Source: Xanthomarina gelatinilytica
Lineage (GTDB): Bacteria > Bacteroidota > Bacteroidia > Flavobacteriales > Flavobacteriaceae
Direction: 5' to 3'
Assembly (NCBI RefSeq): GCF_000348685.1
Contig: NZ_ANLA01000015.1
Location: 1 to 64,000 of the forward strand
DNA: 64,000 nt
Shown: positions 45,101-52,753 of the stretch, in pieces
Layout of the letters: each line of letters starts with the position of its first letter
Position numbering within the stretch: the stretch's first letter is position 1
Program-made: the position numbers and the translations under genes
Notes under the pieces: generated by a model
The model's database searches: none
What the model was told of the DNA's origin: nothing
What the model saw: the letters and a program-made list of their open reading frames with translations, nothing else

Positions 45101-46909
45101 AACATCTTTGTTGTCTGGAAAATAGGTGCAGAGAATAACACCTCCAGCATCAAATATCACACCTAATTCCTTTAGTTTTTCAGCAACTACAGCTACCACT
45201 TCCGAAAGTTCGTTAGTGTTGTGCATGGCCAAGGAACGTGAACGTACTTTTTCAAGAGCTGCTTCAATTTGGCTTTCCCTTGCTTGCGCTTCAGCTTTTT
45301 TAAGGTCTAGAAAACGCGTAAAGGTTTGTTGGAATACCTTTCCAAAACGTTTAAAAACCTCCCAATCGTTTGGGACAGCTTCGTAAGTGATAAACATGAG
45401 GTAGCCATGAGAGAAATAAACAATATGAAATATTTGAAAGGTTGGTAAGGAGATGCCTTTTTTAGCAAAGTCTTCTAAAACTTCCCCTATGCCTGGAAGT
45501 GTTTTCATAAAGTTGTAATGCTTTACCAATTCCTTACCGCCCAATTCTGCAACATGAAAAGGTTCGTTGTTTTTAAGCGGTTTCTTAAAATTATAACCTT
45601 CGCCAATAGTAGGTAACGAGAACCCTTTTTGAATCTCGCCTTTGCTACTCATATTGCACCAAGCTCTTTTTTGGTTGTCCTCCCATATACAATAACCAGC
45701 ACTCCAAGCTGGAATACCTAACCCTTGTATTTGTAGAAACAAGTTGTTGGCAGCTTCTGGTAATTCGCTACTACTTTGCATCGCCATAGTTCTAGAACGC
45801 ACTTTTTCCAAAGCTGTTTCTATTTGTGCTTCACGAGCTTGTGCTTCGGCTTTTTGAAGATCGAGAAAACGCGTGTAGGTGCGTTCAAATTCTATACTGA
45901 AACGTTGCAGTATCTGTTTTTCTTCATCGTTTATGGGTCTTTTAATATTGATACCAAAGCAACCATATTTCATAAAGGCTTCTGCATAATACAGTCCATT
46001 TGAAAAGTATTTGGGTGTCAATTTTTTGGCGTCTTTCAGGAGTTCTTCCCATGCATTAAAAAACGTTTTAACTTCCTTGGGTTCTACATGGTGAATATTT
46101 ATAGGAATACCACTTGCCCAATCTTTAAAACAAGAAGCAGTATAAGGTTCTGTTTTATCAAGTGGATAAACTATGGCTTTACTGTTAATATCCTCTTTAT
46201 TTTGCTCAGAATTCCAGGCTACCCAAAATTGGTGTTCTTTTTTGGCTTCGTCTGGTAGCCATACGTAAGAAAACTCGGTGTCTATACCTAACACTAATAA
46301 CTGTTGGTGAAACACTCTTGATGTGGCATCCAATTCCTCTGAATGCTGCATAAGCATGCTTTGGGTACGTGTACGTTCTAAGGCGGTTTCGATTTCTAGT
46401 TCCCGGTTTTTGGTTTCCAGTTCAAAAGTGCGTCGTTTTATGGCTTCTCGTAATTCTTGGTTTTCCATACTTACTTTATCGAACCCTATGGTTTCCCCTT
46501 CATCGGTTTTGGAATCGGTTGTTGAGAAATGCTGATAGATAAAACGCCAGCCTTCTTTGTTTTTTTTAAGCGCATTTGTAAAACGAAAACGTCCATAGTA
46601 AGCCCAATCTTCACCATTTATAAACCAAGCATCAAATAAATGGGTGATGAAAACCAATTCTTCAAATTTTTCAATGATTTTTGTTTCATTCCTTAAATCA
46701 CATTTTCCTGCGAGCTGGTCTGCTGTGGTTTTAAAGAAATTGGTTGTGTCTTTTTTGTTTAAGAACTCTTCATTGTCCGTAGATCCAATAAAATGATAAT
46801 CTTTATCTAGATATTTATTATAGGTTTTTACATCGCCATTTAGGTAGCTATGTAGCCAAGTATCGTACACTTGCCAGATTTCGGTTTCTATTTTCTTGCT
46901 AAGTTTCAT
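42188..46909 (-). CDS. Giant sensor histidine kinase with six repeated GAF-like/coiled-coil units
   Basis: A 1573-residue kinase with no membrane helix. An NTF2/SnoaL-like domain (about 5-135, WQVYDTWLHSYLNGDVKTYN) is followed by six sensor units of about 170-200 residues. Each is opened by an A-L-E-K-V-R-S-R-x-x-A-M-Q coiled coil and closed by R-F-x-D-L-x-K-A-E-A-Q-A-R-E. Some look GAF-like; units 5 and 6 are near copies of one another. The kinase core holds the phospho-acceptor H1326 (GIAHEIQNPLNF), and the ATPase domain has DNGNGIPQKVL and GTGLGLSMSYDIV. It overlaps the upstream kinase gene by 4 bases (ATGA). It is cytoplasmic and probably integrates several small ligands. Confidence 0.9.
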   Translation of the reverse strand: MKLSKKIETEIWQVYDTWLHSYLNGDVKTYNKYLDKDYHFIGSTDNEEFLNKKDTTNFFKTTADQLAGKCDLRNETKIIEKFEELVFITHLFDAWFINGEDWAYYGRFRFTNALKKNKEGWRFIYQHFSTTDSKTDEGETIGFDKVSMENQELREAIKRRTFELETKNRELEIETALERTRTQSMLMQHSEELDATSRVFHQQLLVLGIDTEFSYVWLPDEAKKEHQFWVAWNSEQNKEDINSKAIVYPLDKTEPYTASCFKDWASGIPINIHHVEPKEVKTFFNAWEELLKDAKKLTPKYFSNGLYYAEAFMKYGCFGINIKRPINDEEKQILQRFSIEFERTYTRFLDLQKAEAQAREAQIETALEKVRSRTMAMQSSSELPEAANNLFLQIQGLGIPAWSAGYCIWEDNQKRAWCNMSSKGEIQKGFSLPTIGEGYNFKKPLKNNEPFHVAELGGKELVKHYNFMKTLPGIGEVLEDFAKKGISLPTFQIFHIVYFSHGYLMFITYEAVPNDWEVFKRFGKVFQQTFTRFLDLKKAEAQARESQIEAALEKVRSRSLAMHNTNELSEVVAVVAEKLKELGVIFDAGGVILCTYFPDNKDVVHWIAVDDFSTSGRYYVPYFDNPIFNEAWASKIRGDTYFSKEFPIEAKNDFFKQAFEHSDYSKMPEDYKQFVLQAEKHTLSAAWSKNSAIIIPSLTGAVPSESDAEIIKRFAKVFEQAYIRFMDLQKAEEQARESLIEIGLERVRSRTLAMQTSEELAETAVVLFKQLIDLGIAPNRLFIGIVKDEGNSIEAWATNEDGSSIANRFTLQASKNKSIKKMLTGWKQQKKSLVIDIKGKELQDYFHYLNKEIKIPFMYGLDQKRRVQTIAYFSGGLIGMASPNEQSEESIHLLERFASVFNLTYTRFNDLKVAEAQAREAQIEASLEKVRSVALSLQKADEMLNIAKVLYEQLLGLGFTKIRNAIIDIHNDDEETFLDYDYSHDMSSAITKFSFYGDPVIEQQVKKVQSSNDAFFEIELKGKQLEELIETRLRNGEKDDPRLHKADLLTYNLYSFGNGAIGISNFGILSDEQKQILKKFRNVFTFAYKRYTDLAKTEAQAREAKIEAALEKVRSVALSMVESTDLLLIAKALYEQLLELGFNDIRNAIIDVNNEDDKTFMDYDYSHEMGGAITPMSYDDDPTLVEQVQDIAATTDGVSEMTLEGQQLQDLIEMRRKNGEADDPRLLKTDSICYTLYAFGNGAIGISNFGELNKDQKNILNRFRIVFTFAYQRFKDLQEKEEHSVALLEEKQRLEKTLSDLQTTQTQLIQSEKMASLGELTAGIAHEIQNPLNFVNNFSEVSQELLDEIQEELENGNLKEVKEIMKDVIQNLEKINHHGKRADGIVKGMLQHSRSSTGTKEPTNINVLADEYLRLAYHGLRAKDKSFNATLETRFDEGLGNINIIPQDIGRVVLNLLTNAFYAVNEKSSLNKDLSGSKNLKGLENYQPTVSLTTKKQGNWVTVSVKDNGNGIPQKVLVKIFQPFFTTKPTGQGTGLGLSMSYDIVTKGHGGELIVETEQGKGTEFTIKLPITD

Positions 46910-47952
46910 CTGTTGCTTTTGGTTGGTAATGAAATGATAAATTCTGTTCCTTGATTCTCCTCTGTTTTTACATGAATGATTCCACTATGAGACTTTATAA
47001 TGTCATAACTTAAGGAAAGCCCTAAGCCTGTGCCTTGACCAGTAGGTTTTGTTGTAAAAAAGGGTTGAAATATTTTGTCCAGCACTTTTTTAGGGATACC
47101 ATATCCATTGTCTTTCACGGAAATTTCGATGGTGTCTTTTTGTTTTTTGGTTTCAACGGTTACTTTGGGTTCATACGCTTCAGTTTGTGTTTTTTTCTTT
47201 TCGTTCACAGCATAAAAAGCATTGGTTATTAGGTTTAATACAACCCTTCCAAAGTCTTGTGGCACAATTTCTATTTTTCCAATTGACTCATCTAAATGTG
47301 TTTCTAATGCAGCATTAAAAGATTTGTCTTTGGCACGTAAGCCATGATAAGCCAAACGTAAATATTCATCTACCAACACATTGATATCTGTCAATTCTTT
47401 TACTCCAGAACTGCTTCGACTATGTTGTAACATGCCTTTTACAATACCATCTGCACGTTTGCCATGATGGTTTATTTTTTCAAGGTTTTGAATCACATCT
47501 TGAGCAATGGCATGGACTTCTTCCATATCGCCATTTTGAAGCTCTTCTAACATCTCTTCTAGCAATTCCTTACTGACTTCAGAAAAATTATTAACGAAGT
47601 TTAAGGGGTTTTGGATTTCATGGGCAATTCCAGCCGTTAATTCACCTAAACTTGCCATTTTTTCAGATTGAATAAGTTGCGATTGGGTTGCTTTTAACTC
47701 TTGTAGCGATTTTTGCAAAGCATCGTTAGAGTCTTCAACAGCTTTCCGTTTTTGTTCGAGTTCCTCAATGGTTTCCTCTAGTAAGATAGCTGTTGTACGT
47801 TTTACTTTTTCGGTACGTTCCAGTTTAAATTCGGAAATGAGCAAATCTTTATCGGCACTTTTTAAGGATTTCAATAAGGCCACTTTGTCTTCTTCAGAAA
47901 GCAGATCTAAGTTTTCAATAAAATTTTGAATATGTTGAAGGTGTTGATTCAT
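46906..47952 (-). CDS. Soluble histidine kinase
   Basis: A 348-residue cytoplasmic kinase without membrane helices or a classical sensor domain. A helical N-terminus (about 1-95) leads into HisKA with H111 (GIAHEIQNPLNFVNNFSEVS) and a complete HATPase domain (NAFYAVNE, DNGYGIPKKVL, GTGLGLSLSYDI). The kinase core is very similar to that of the giant kinase just downstream, with almost identical SEKMASLGELTAGIAHEIQN and HHGKRADGIVKGMLQHSRSS. The pair therefore arose by duplication. It overlaps its neighbours on both sides by 4 bases. The likely input is the FIST protein encoded immediately before it. Confidence 0.92.
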   Translation of the reverse strand: MNQHLQHIQNFIENLDLLSEEDKVALLKSLKSADKDLLISEFKLERTEKVKRTTAILLEETIEELEQKRKAVEDSNDALQKSLQELKATQSQLIQSEKMASLGELTAGIAHEIQNPLNFVNNFSEVSKELLEEMLEELQNGDMEEVHAIAQDVIQNLEKINHHGKRADGIVKGMLQHSRSSSGVKELTDINVLVDEYLRLAYHGLRAKDKSFNAALETHLDESIGKIEIVPQDFGRVVLNLITNAFYAVNEKKKTQTEAYEPKVTVETKKQKDTIEISVKDNGYGIPKKVLDKIFQPFFTTKPTGQGTGLGLSLSYDIIKSHSGIIHVKTEENQGTEFIISLPTKSNR

Positions 47953-49109
47953 ACGTTTTCTTTAAGTGTTACCCAACAACAGGCACCTCCATGAAAATTT
48001 TGCCTTCCATTTAAAACCCGTCCAAACTCACCATAGGTAAAAAATCCTGCCATTGGTGTGTTCCACAATTTAGCGAGTCCTTCATTTTCATCAGTTACAA
48101 AAGGGCCAAGAATCGGTTTTCTGCCACCACATGAAAAAATCAAAAGTGCCTCTGCTTCTGTGTCCAAATCGTTTTTTAACTGGGCTGCTTTTTCAATGAC
48201 TTCTTCAACAATATCAAACTCTGGTGGTTGCGTGAACCAAAATTTTGTGCCTTCTGGCATTGGATTGTCCATAAACAATGCATTTGTTGTATGATCAATT
48301 TTTGTTGGCGATTTTATAACGGTTTCATTGGTGTCGCGTTCTACGAGGAATGGATATTCTATGGCGAGGTCCTCAAAAATCTTAAAATTTTTTTCGGTTA
48401 TTTTATCTGCCTTACCAAGGTATTTTAGGTATAAATCTACAGCAGATTTTCCATCTATTTCGTAAAGAAACTTGCCGTCACTTTTTGTAACAGTTCTTGC
48501 GATTCCCATTGGTTTCCAGCCCGTAACGGCCATTCCATTCAGTGAAATTTTATCTCCGTTTAGTGTCAGTGCAACAATTCCATAATTGGATTCTTGAGTG
48601 TTGGTAAAAACGAAAGTTTCTTTTAGTGCCCAATCATCGCCTGCCATGCCTCCAAAAAATAATTTATCTGCACCAAGTTGTTTTTCTAGACTTTTCACCA
48701 GTTTTTCCCCTTCAAAATGCTCTCCATTTTGGTTGATGCCTGGGCCACAGACTATAAGTGATGGATTTGTAAATTGTTCTAGGGCGTTATTGGCTAATTT
48801 GGAAATGGCTTTGTCCATGTTTCCATCTTCCATAGTTTCGAATAATATGGTATAGTGCTCCTTAGCTAATTCTAAAAGTAAAATGGCAATTTCTCCCTCC
48901 GTTTGATGACCGTTAATAAATTCACCACAGGATGTGGCTCCAAAGACCTCAATATTTTTAGAATCCATTAGCTCACAAATGGCTTTTCTATTTTGTTTTA
49001 CAGAAATAAAAACAATGGCAATCGTTGGTGCAAAGCCATCTGCCAAACTATTTTCCAATGCTTGTTTGATTTCCTCTGTTGATTTCCCCTTTATTGATTT
49101 TGATTTCAT
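47949..49109 (-). CDS. FIST N/C-domain sensor protein
   Basis: A 386-residue cytoplasmic protein. FIST N domain about 25-225 (FAPTIAIVFISVKQNRKAIC then IEVFGATSCGEFINGHQTEG, and GADKLFFGGMAGDDWAL) and FIST C domain about 235-370 (AEALLIFSCGGRKPILGPFV, ending NTPMAGFFTYGEFGRV and FHGGACCWVTLKE). FIST proteins are predicted small-ligand sensors, possibly for amino acids, linked to signal transduction. It is 4 bases overlapped by the kinase gene downstream and 3 bases after its own paralogue, so it belongs to the phosphorelay. Confidence 0.92.
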   Translation of the reverse strand: MKSKSIKGKSTEEIKQALENSLADGFAPTIAIVFISVKQNRKAICELMDSKNIEVFGATSCGEFINGHQTEGEIAILLLELAKEHYTILFETMEDGNMDKAISKLANNALEQFTNPSLIVCGPGINQNGEHFEGEKLVKSLEKQLGADKLFFGGMAGDDWALKETFVFTNTQESNYGIVALTLNGDKISLNGMAVTGWKPMGIARTVTKSDGKFLYEIDGKSAVDLYLKYLGKADKITEKNFKIFEDLAIEYPFLVERDTNETVIKSPTKIDHTTNALFMDNPMPEGTKFWFTQPPEFDIVEEVIEKAAQLKNDLDTEAEALLIFSCGGRKPILGPFVTDENEGLAKLWNTPMAGFFTYGEFGRVLNGRQNFHGGACCWVTLKENV

Positions 49110-49112
49110 TTT

Positions 49113-50252
49113 TTATTTTTCTTTAAGTGCTACAAGACAACAGGTATTATTGTGAAATTCATGTTTTCCGGTTTTTGATTTACCAAATTCACCGTAGGTA
49201 AAAAATCCTACCATTGGCGCATTCCACACGTTCTGTACTTGACTAATTTCTTCGCTCATTAAAATTCCAAAAGACAAGTGTCTGCTAATACAAGAAAACA
49301 TGATTAAGGCATCAGCTTCTTGTTGGTGTTCATCCTTTAGCTCGTTACATTCTTCTATAACCGTTTCTATGGCATCAAAATCTGGAGGCAATGAAAATTT
49401 GACTTTGGCCCCTTGTGGTACGTTTCCGGCACAGATAAGCGAACGGTCTTCACGATTAGCCAACATGGCAGTACGCATTACAGGAGCTACATTTTCCCGC
49501 TCCAATTGCAACGGATAGTAGGCACCTATTTGCGTGACGATTTCTTTTCCGGAATCAAAATTATAATCTACGCCTAGGTATTTTATAATCATGTCCAACG
49601 CAGGTTTGTTGTCTATAGTGTAAACAATGTTTCCTTTACTTTTTGTGATTGTTTTTGTGGTGCCTATGGGTTTCCAACCACAGGTTGCAATGCCATTGAC
49701 TTCAATTTTATCTGTGTCAATGATGAGCGCGAGGAGTCCTTTGTCGCTGCTTTTGTCTTTTGTAAAAACCATTGGGCCACTAAGGGAAAGGTCGTCACCT
49801 GCCATACCTCCAAAAATGGTGACATCTTTTCCAGAACCCTCTGTTATGCCTTCAACAATATTTTCGCCTTCTTCTGTTAACCAGCCTGAAACGATAAGGA
49901 AGGCAGGATTTTTAAATGTTTCCTTTCCTATTAAGCCGATTTGTTTGGCATTTTCAAACGTAGTTTCAGTTCCTGTTTCTAAAAACACCGATTTAAAATA
50001 TTCTGGATTTATATCTAATAACATGATGACGATGCTGCCTTCTTCTATATCACCATCAATAAACTCACCAGAAGTAGTGGCTCCAAAAACAACGATATCT
50101 TTTTTGTCCAACACATCACTAATAACTTTCCAATCTTTTGTTATTGAGAGGAATACAATAGCTAAGGTTGGTTTAAAATCATTAGAAATTATTCTGTTAA
50201 TTTCTTTGATTATATCCTTAATGGAATATGCTTTTATTGTTTTTGCTTTCAT
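49113..50252 (-). CDS. FIST N/C-domain sensor protein, paralogue of its neighbour
   Basis: A 379-residue FIST protein with the same layout as the one at 47949: KPTLAIVFLSITKDWKVISD, then DIVVFGATTSGEFIDGDIEE, GKDVTIFGGMAGDDLSL, and the C-terminal NAPMVGFFTYGEFGKS with FHNNTCCLVALKE. The similarity extends end to end, a tandem duplication with enough divergence for a different ligand. It is the first gene of the apparent operon running down to 40110; the 17-base space to the gene before it (50270) leaves the true promoter uncertain. Confidence 0.92.
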   Translation of the reverse strand: MKAKTIKAYSIKDIIKEINRIISNDFKPTLAIVFLSITKDWKVISDVLDKKDIVVFGATTSGEFIDGDIEEGSIVIMLLDINPEYFKSVFLETGTETTFENAKQIGLIGKETFKNPAFLIVSGWLTEEGENIVEGITEGSGKDVTIFGGMAGDDLSLSGPMVFTKDKSSDKGLLALIIDTDKIEVNGIATCGWKPIGTTKTITKSKGNIVYTIDNKPALDMIIKYLGVDYNFDSGKEIVTQIGAYYPLQLERENVAPVMRTAMLANREDRSLICAGNVPQGAKVKFSLPPDFDAIETVIEECNELKDEHQQEADALIMFSCISRHLSFGILMSEEISQVQNVWNAPMVGFFTYGEFGKSKTGKHEFHNNTCCLVALKEK

Positions 50253-50269
50253 ATGTGTTTCACAATAAA

Positions 50270-51043
50270 TTAGGTGTCTTTTTTTAGTTCCTTAACTATT
50301 AATTCAATAAGCTTTTCAGACATGTCTTTCATACGTTCTAATTGGCCATTCATAATTGTAAATTCATAAACAGCCATCACAAAGCCATTTTTATGTTTCG
50401 TGTCTTTTAATAGTATTTCAAAATTTTCTCTTGGTATTTCAGCATTTTCCCCAACTTGACCGTTACTAACATCGAACATATATTTTTTTGTAAGAGGATT
50501 CAAGTCTAACGTGCTAAATGAAGGCTCATAAAGCAGAACCTCTGTGTCGAACCGATAATGCTCTTCTTCACCTTTTAACTCCTTATAAAGGGCATCTATA
50601 TTAAGTAACCCATTTTTTATGGAATCGTTTGAAATGGCTGCAAGATTCCCTGAATTTGTTAATTCTAAAAAGGTGTTGTTTATTTGATAGAATTTATGCC
50701 AGATATAAACATTCAAGAGGTTGCTGTTTAAATCTTTGAGATTGGTGAGTGGTTTTCCCTCATAATATTCCAGAACCATGTTTGCCGAATGAATTTTGGT
50801 TTTTCTTGTTTCAATGAAATTGTTGATATTTTCAATATTGAGTAGTAAATCGGTTTTTATGTTTTTAAGGTAATGCAACTCTTTTGTTCTTGCTTTATTT
50901 GCCTCGTTGTTGTTGTTTATTTGTAAGGCAATGAGAATACCAATAACCACAAGCACAATTTCGCCAATGGCATATTTGAGGTACTTTGAGGTTTTGCCCT
51001 CGTTTAGCATATTTTTTCGGATATTTCTGAAAAATTTAATCAT
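50270..51043 (-). CDS. DUF6090 membrane protein
   Basis: A 257-residue protein with one membrane helix at about 24-45. The DUF6090 opening is clear: MIKFFRNIRKNMLNEGKTSK then YLKYAIGEIVLVVIGILIAL and QINNNNE, followed by a long helical, coiled-coil-prone domain (ELHYLKNIKTDLLLNIENIN). The function is unknown. It sits between a TerB-like gene (2 bases) and the FIST operon (17 bases), so it could be part of either. Confidence 0.85.
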   Translation of the reverse strand: MIKFFRNIRKNMLNEGKTSKYLKYAIGEIVLVVIGILIALQINNNNEANKARTKELHYLKNIKTDLLLNIENINNFIETRKTKIHSANMVLEYYEGKPLTNLKDLNSNLLNVYIWHKFYQINNTFLELTNSGNLAAISNDSIKNGLLNIDALYKELKGEEEHYRFDTEVLLYEPSFSTLDLNPLTKKYMFDVSNGQVGENAEIPRENFEILLKDTKHKNGFVMAVYEFTIMNGQLERMKDMSEKLIELIVKELKKDT

Positions 51044-51045
51044 CT

Positions 51046-51375
51046 TTAGTAAAGTATGTTATCCATAATACGGTCTAGGTTTTTTTCCATCAGCATAAGT
51101 TTTTTGTCTGTAAAAAAGACTTCATGCATTTCTTTTCTAAATTGGGTCAATTCTTGATTGGAATATTCAAGATGATGAATGTTTTCATCAATTTTTTCAA
51201 ATCTTTCATTTTCATTGTCCTTTTTGAATTCCTGATATATTTTTTCAAAAATGTTAGAATCGGTTTTGGATTTTATTACATGGATTTCTTCTTCTGTTTC
51301 TTCTGAATCTGCATTTGCGCATAGCAGCAAAATATAAGTTTGTAATTCTGCTTTTGTCCAATTATTATATTTCAT
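51046..51375 (-). CDS. Small helical acidic protein, TerB-like
   Basis: A 109-residue, highly acidic, all-helical protein: YILLLCANADSEETEEEIHV then IKSKTDSNIFEKIYQEFKKD. The first helix followed by A-D-S-x-x-T-E-E-E-x-x-V-I resembles TerB-like domains, which bind metal with acidic residues, but the match is loose. It overlaps the DUF418 gene by 4 bases and precedes the DUF6090 gene by 2 bases, so the three genes 51372, 51046 and 50270 are coupled. Confidence 0.65.
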   Translation of the reverse strand: MKYNNWTKAELQTYILLLCANADSEETEEEIHVIKSKTDSNIFEKIYQEFKKDNENERFEKIDENIHHLEYSNQELTQFRKEMHEVFFTDKKLMLMEKNLDRIMDNILY

Positions 51376-52622
51376 ACTTTCTTAAGTTTTATTTTTTTAC
51401 CATAAGTTGCTTGTCTCCATATCCATTCCAAAGGACCAAACCTAAAATGTTTTAGCCACCAGTTGCTCATAAAAATTTGTAAGATGAAAATGAGTAGGGT
51501 AATTCCCATAATAACGGTAATCCCAAACTTGCCAGCGAGATTAAAACCTATTCCGTAAAAAAGCGTTATGGAAATAAATGTTTGAAAAATATAGTTGGAT
51601 AAAGCTGTTTTCCCAACAGGGGCAAACCAATGTAAAAACTTCACCTTTTTTTTATACATAAGTGCCAACAAGGCTGTGTATCCCATAGCTAAAGGAACGG
51701 TTCCAAACGCATAAGAGAGCGTGTTTAAAAAGCTCCAAAAAAGATCTTGGTTAGAAAAGAATTCTATATAGGATCTAAAGGCGCTTACAGGGAGGCCTAT
51801 ACAAATACCATAAAGCGCCACTTTTTTTAGAAATTTGATGTTGTTGAGTAAATCTTCGGTTAAAATTTTTCTACCTGTCCAAAGTCCAATTAAAAAAATA
51901 CCAAGTACCTTAAACATCCTACCTTCCAATAATATATTTCCAATTCTAATAAAGGTGTTCCCAACATTCATTTTAAAAAACTCAACCATATTGTCGTTCT
52001 TTAAATATGCTTGAAAATCGGAGAATTCTTTGCCCTGCCATTCAGTCATTTGAAATCCGAAATGTTTAGAATATTCTGTGTTCAGCTGAAATATGTAATT
52101 GGGATAATTAAAATTTGCCACATGGATAACAAACCAGTTTGCAATTGGGAACAAGATTAATAGTATGGCCCAATTTATTAGTTGTTTGTTCGTGCAGTTT
52201 ACAAACCATACCAACACAAAGCCGAGCAGCGCATAAAGAGTTAATATATCTCCCAGCCAAATAAAGACCAAATGAACAAGGCCAAACATTAAAAGCCAGA
52301 ACATTCTACGTTTAAAAAAAGGCTTAAAGGGTTTGTTGTAATTGTTTAAATTTTGAAACTGAATGGCGCAACCAATCCCAAATAGCAATGAAAAAATGGA
52401 ATAAAACTTTCCGTCTATTAATGTGAACGCAGTAAAATCCACAAAGTTATCTGTCACTAAATTGGTTGCAGGAATATGCGCTTCTGGAGGGAAAAAAAAG
52501 TAACCAGAAAAATAAACTATATTGGCTGCATAGATAAATAGAATGGCAATGCCTCTTAAAATATCCAAAAAATCGATTCTATCTTCCTTTGTAACAGGAT
52601 GAAGTTCTGTTTTTGTATCCAT
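51372..52622 (-). CDS. DUF418 membrane protein
   Basis: A 416-residue integral membrane protein with about ten hydrophobic segments. It begins EDRIDFLDILRGIAILFIYA, the usual DUF418 / heparan-alpha-glucosaminide-acetyltransferase-like opening (RIDxLDxLRGIAI). The C-terminal DUF418 domain has ALSNYIFQTFISITLFYGIG and FGPLEWIWRQATYG. Members are thought to be transporters or acyl-transfer proteins; the substrate is unknown. It leads the coupled set with the TerB-like and DUF6090 genes. The 131 bases upstream contain an AT-rich stretch but no clear promoter. Confidence 0.88.
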   Translation of the reverse strand: MDTKTELHPVTKEDRIDFLDILRGIAILFIYAANIVYFSGYFFFPPEAHIPATNLVTDNFVDFTAFTLIDGKFYSIFSLLFGIGCAIQFQNLNNYNKPFKPFFKRRMFWLLMFGLVHLVFIWLGDILTLYALLGFVLVWFVNCTNKQLINWAILLILFPIANWFVIHVANFNYPNYIFQLNTEYSKHFGFQMTEWQGKEFSDFQAYLKNDNMVEFFKMNVGNTFIRIGNILLEGRMFKVLGIFLIGLWTGRKILTEDLLNNIKFLKKVALYGICIGLPVSAFRSYIEFFSNQDLFWSFLNTLSYAFGTVPLAMGYTALLALMYKKKVKFLHWFAPVGKTALSNYIFQTFISITLFYGIGFNLAGKFGITVIMGITLLIFILQIFMSNWWLKHFRFGPLEWIWRQATYGKKIKLKKV

Positions 52623-52753
52623 AGTCTTTGTTGTTAGTTTGCTGTTAATTAGAAAAGACTTAGGGGTTTGGATTTAATTTCTTTGCTTTATTGCAATAGG
52701 CTTATTTTTTATATGTCATAAAGAGAAATAGTATGTGTTTTTTTTGTTGGCTA

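Noticed and set aside
43289..45386. Several plus-strand frames of 70-97 codons opposite the giant kinase
   Set aside because: They recur at the same offset in each internal repeat, which shows that they are reflections of the repeated sensor units.
49627..50268. 213-codon plus-strand frame opposite the second FIST gene
   Set aside because: It is long but fully antisense to an intact FIST protein with strong paralogue support. Its S/P-rich composition is typical of a shadow frame.
52685..52715. Third copy of the 34-bp LytTR motif upstream of DUF418
   Set aside because: It shares AATAGGCTTATTTTTT with the flank of the 53864 site, but the 21-bp half-site pair is missing.
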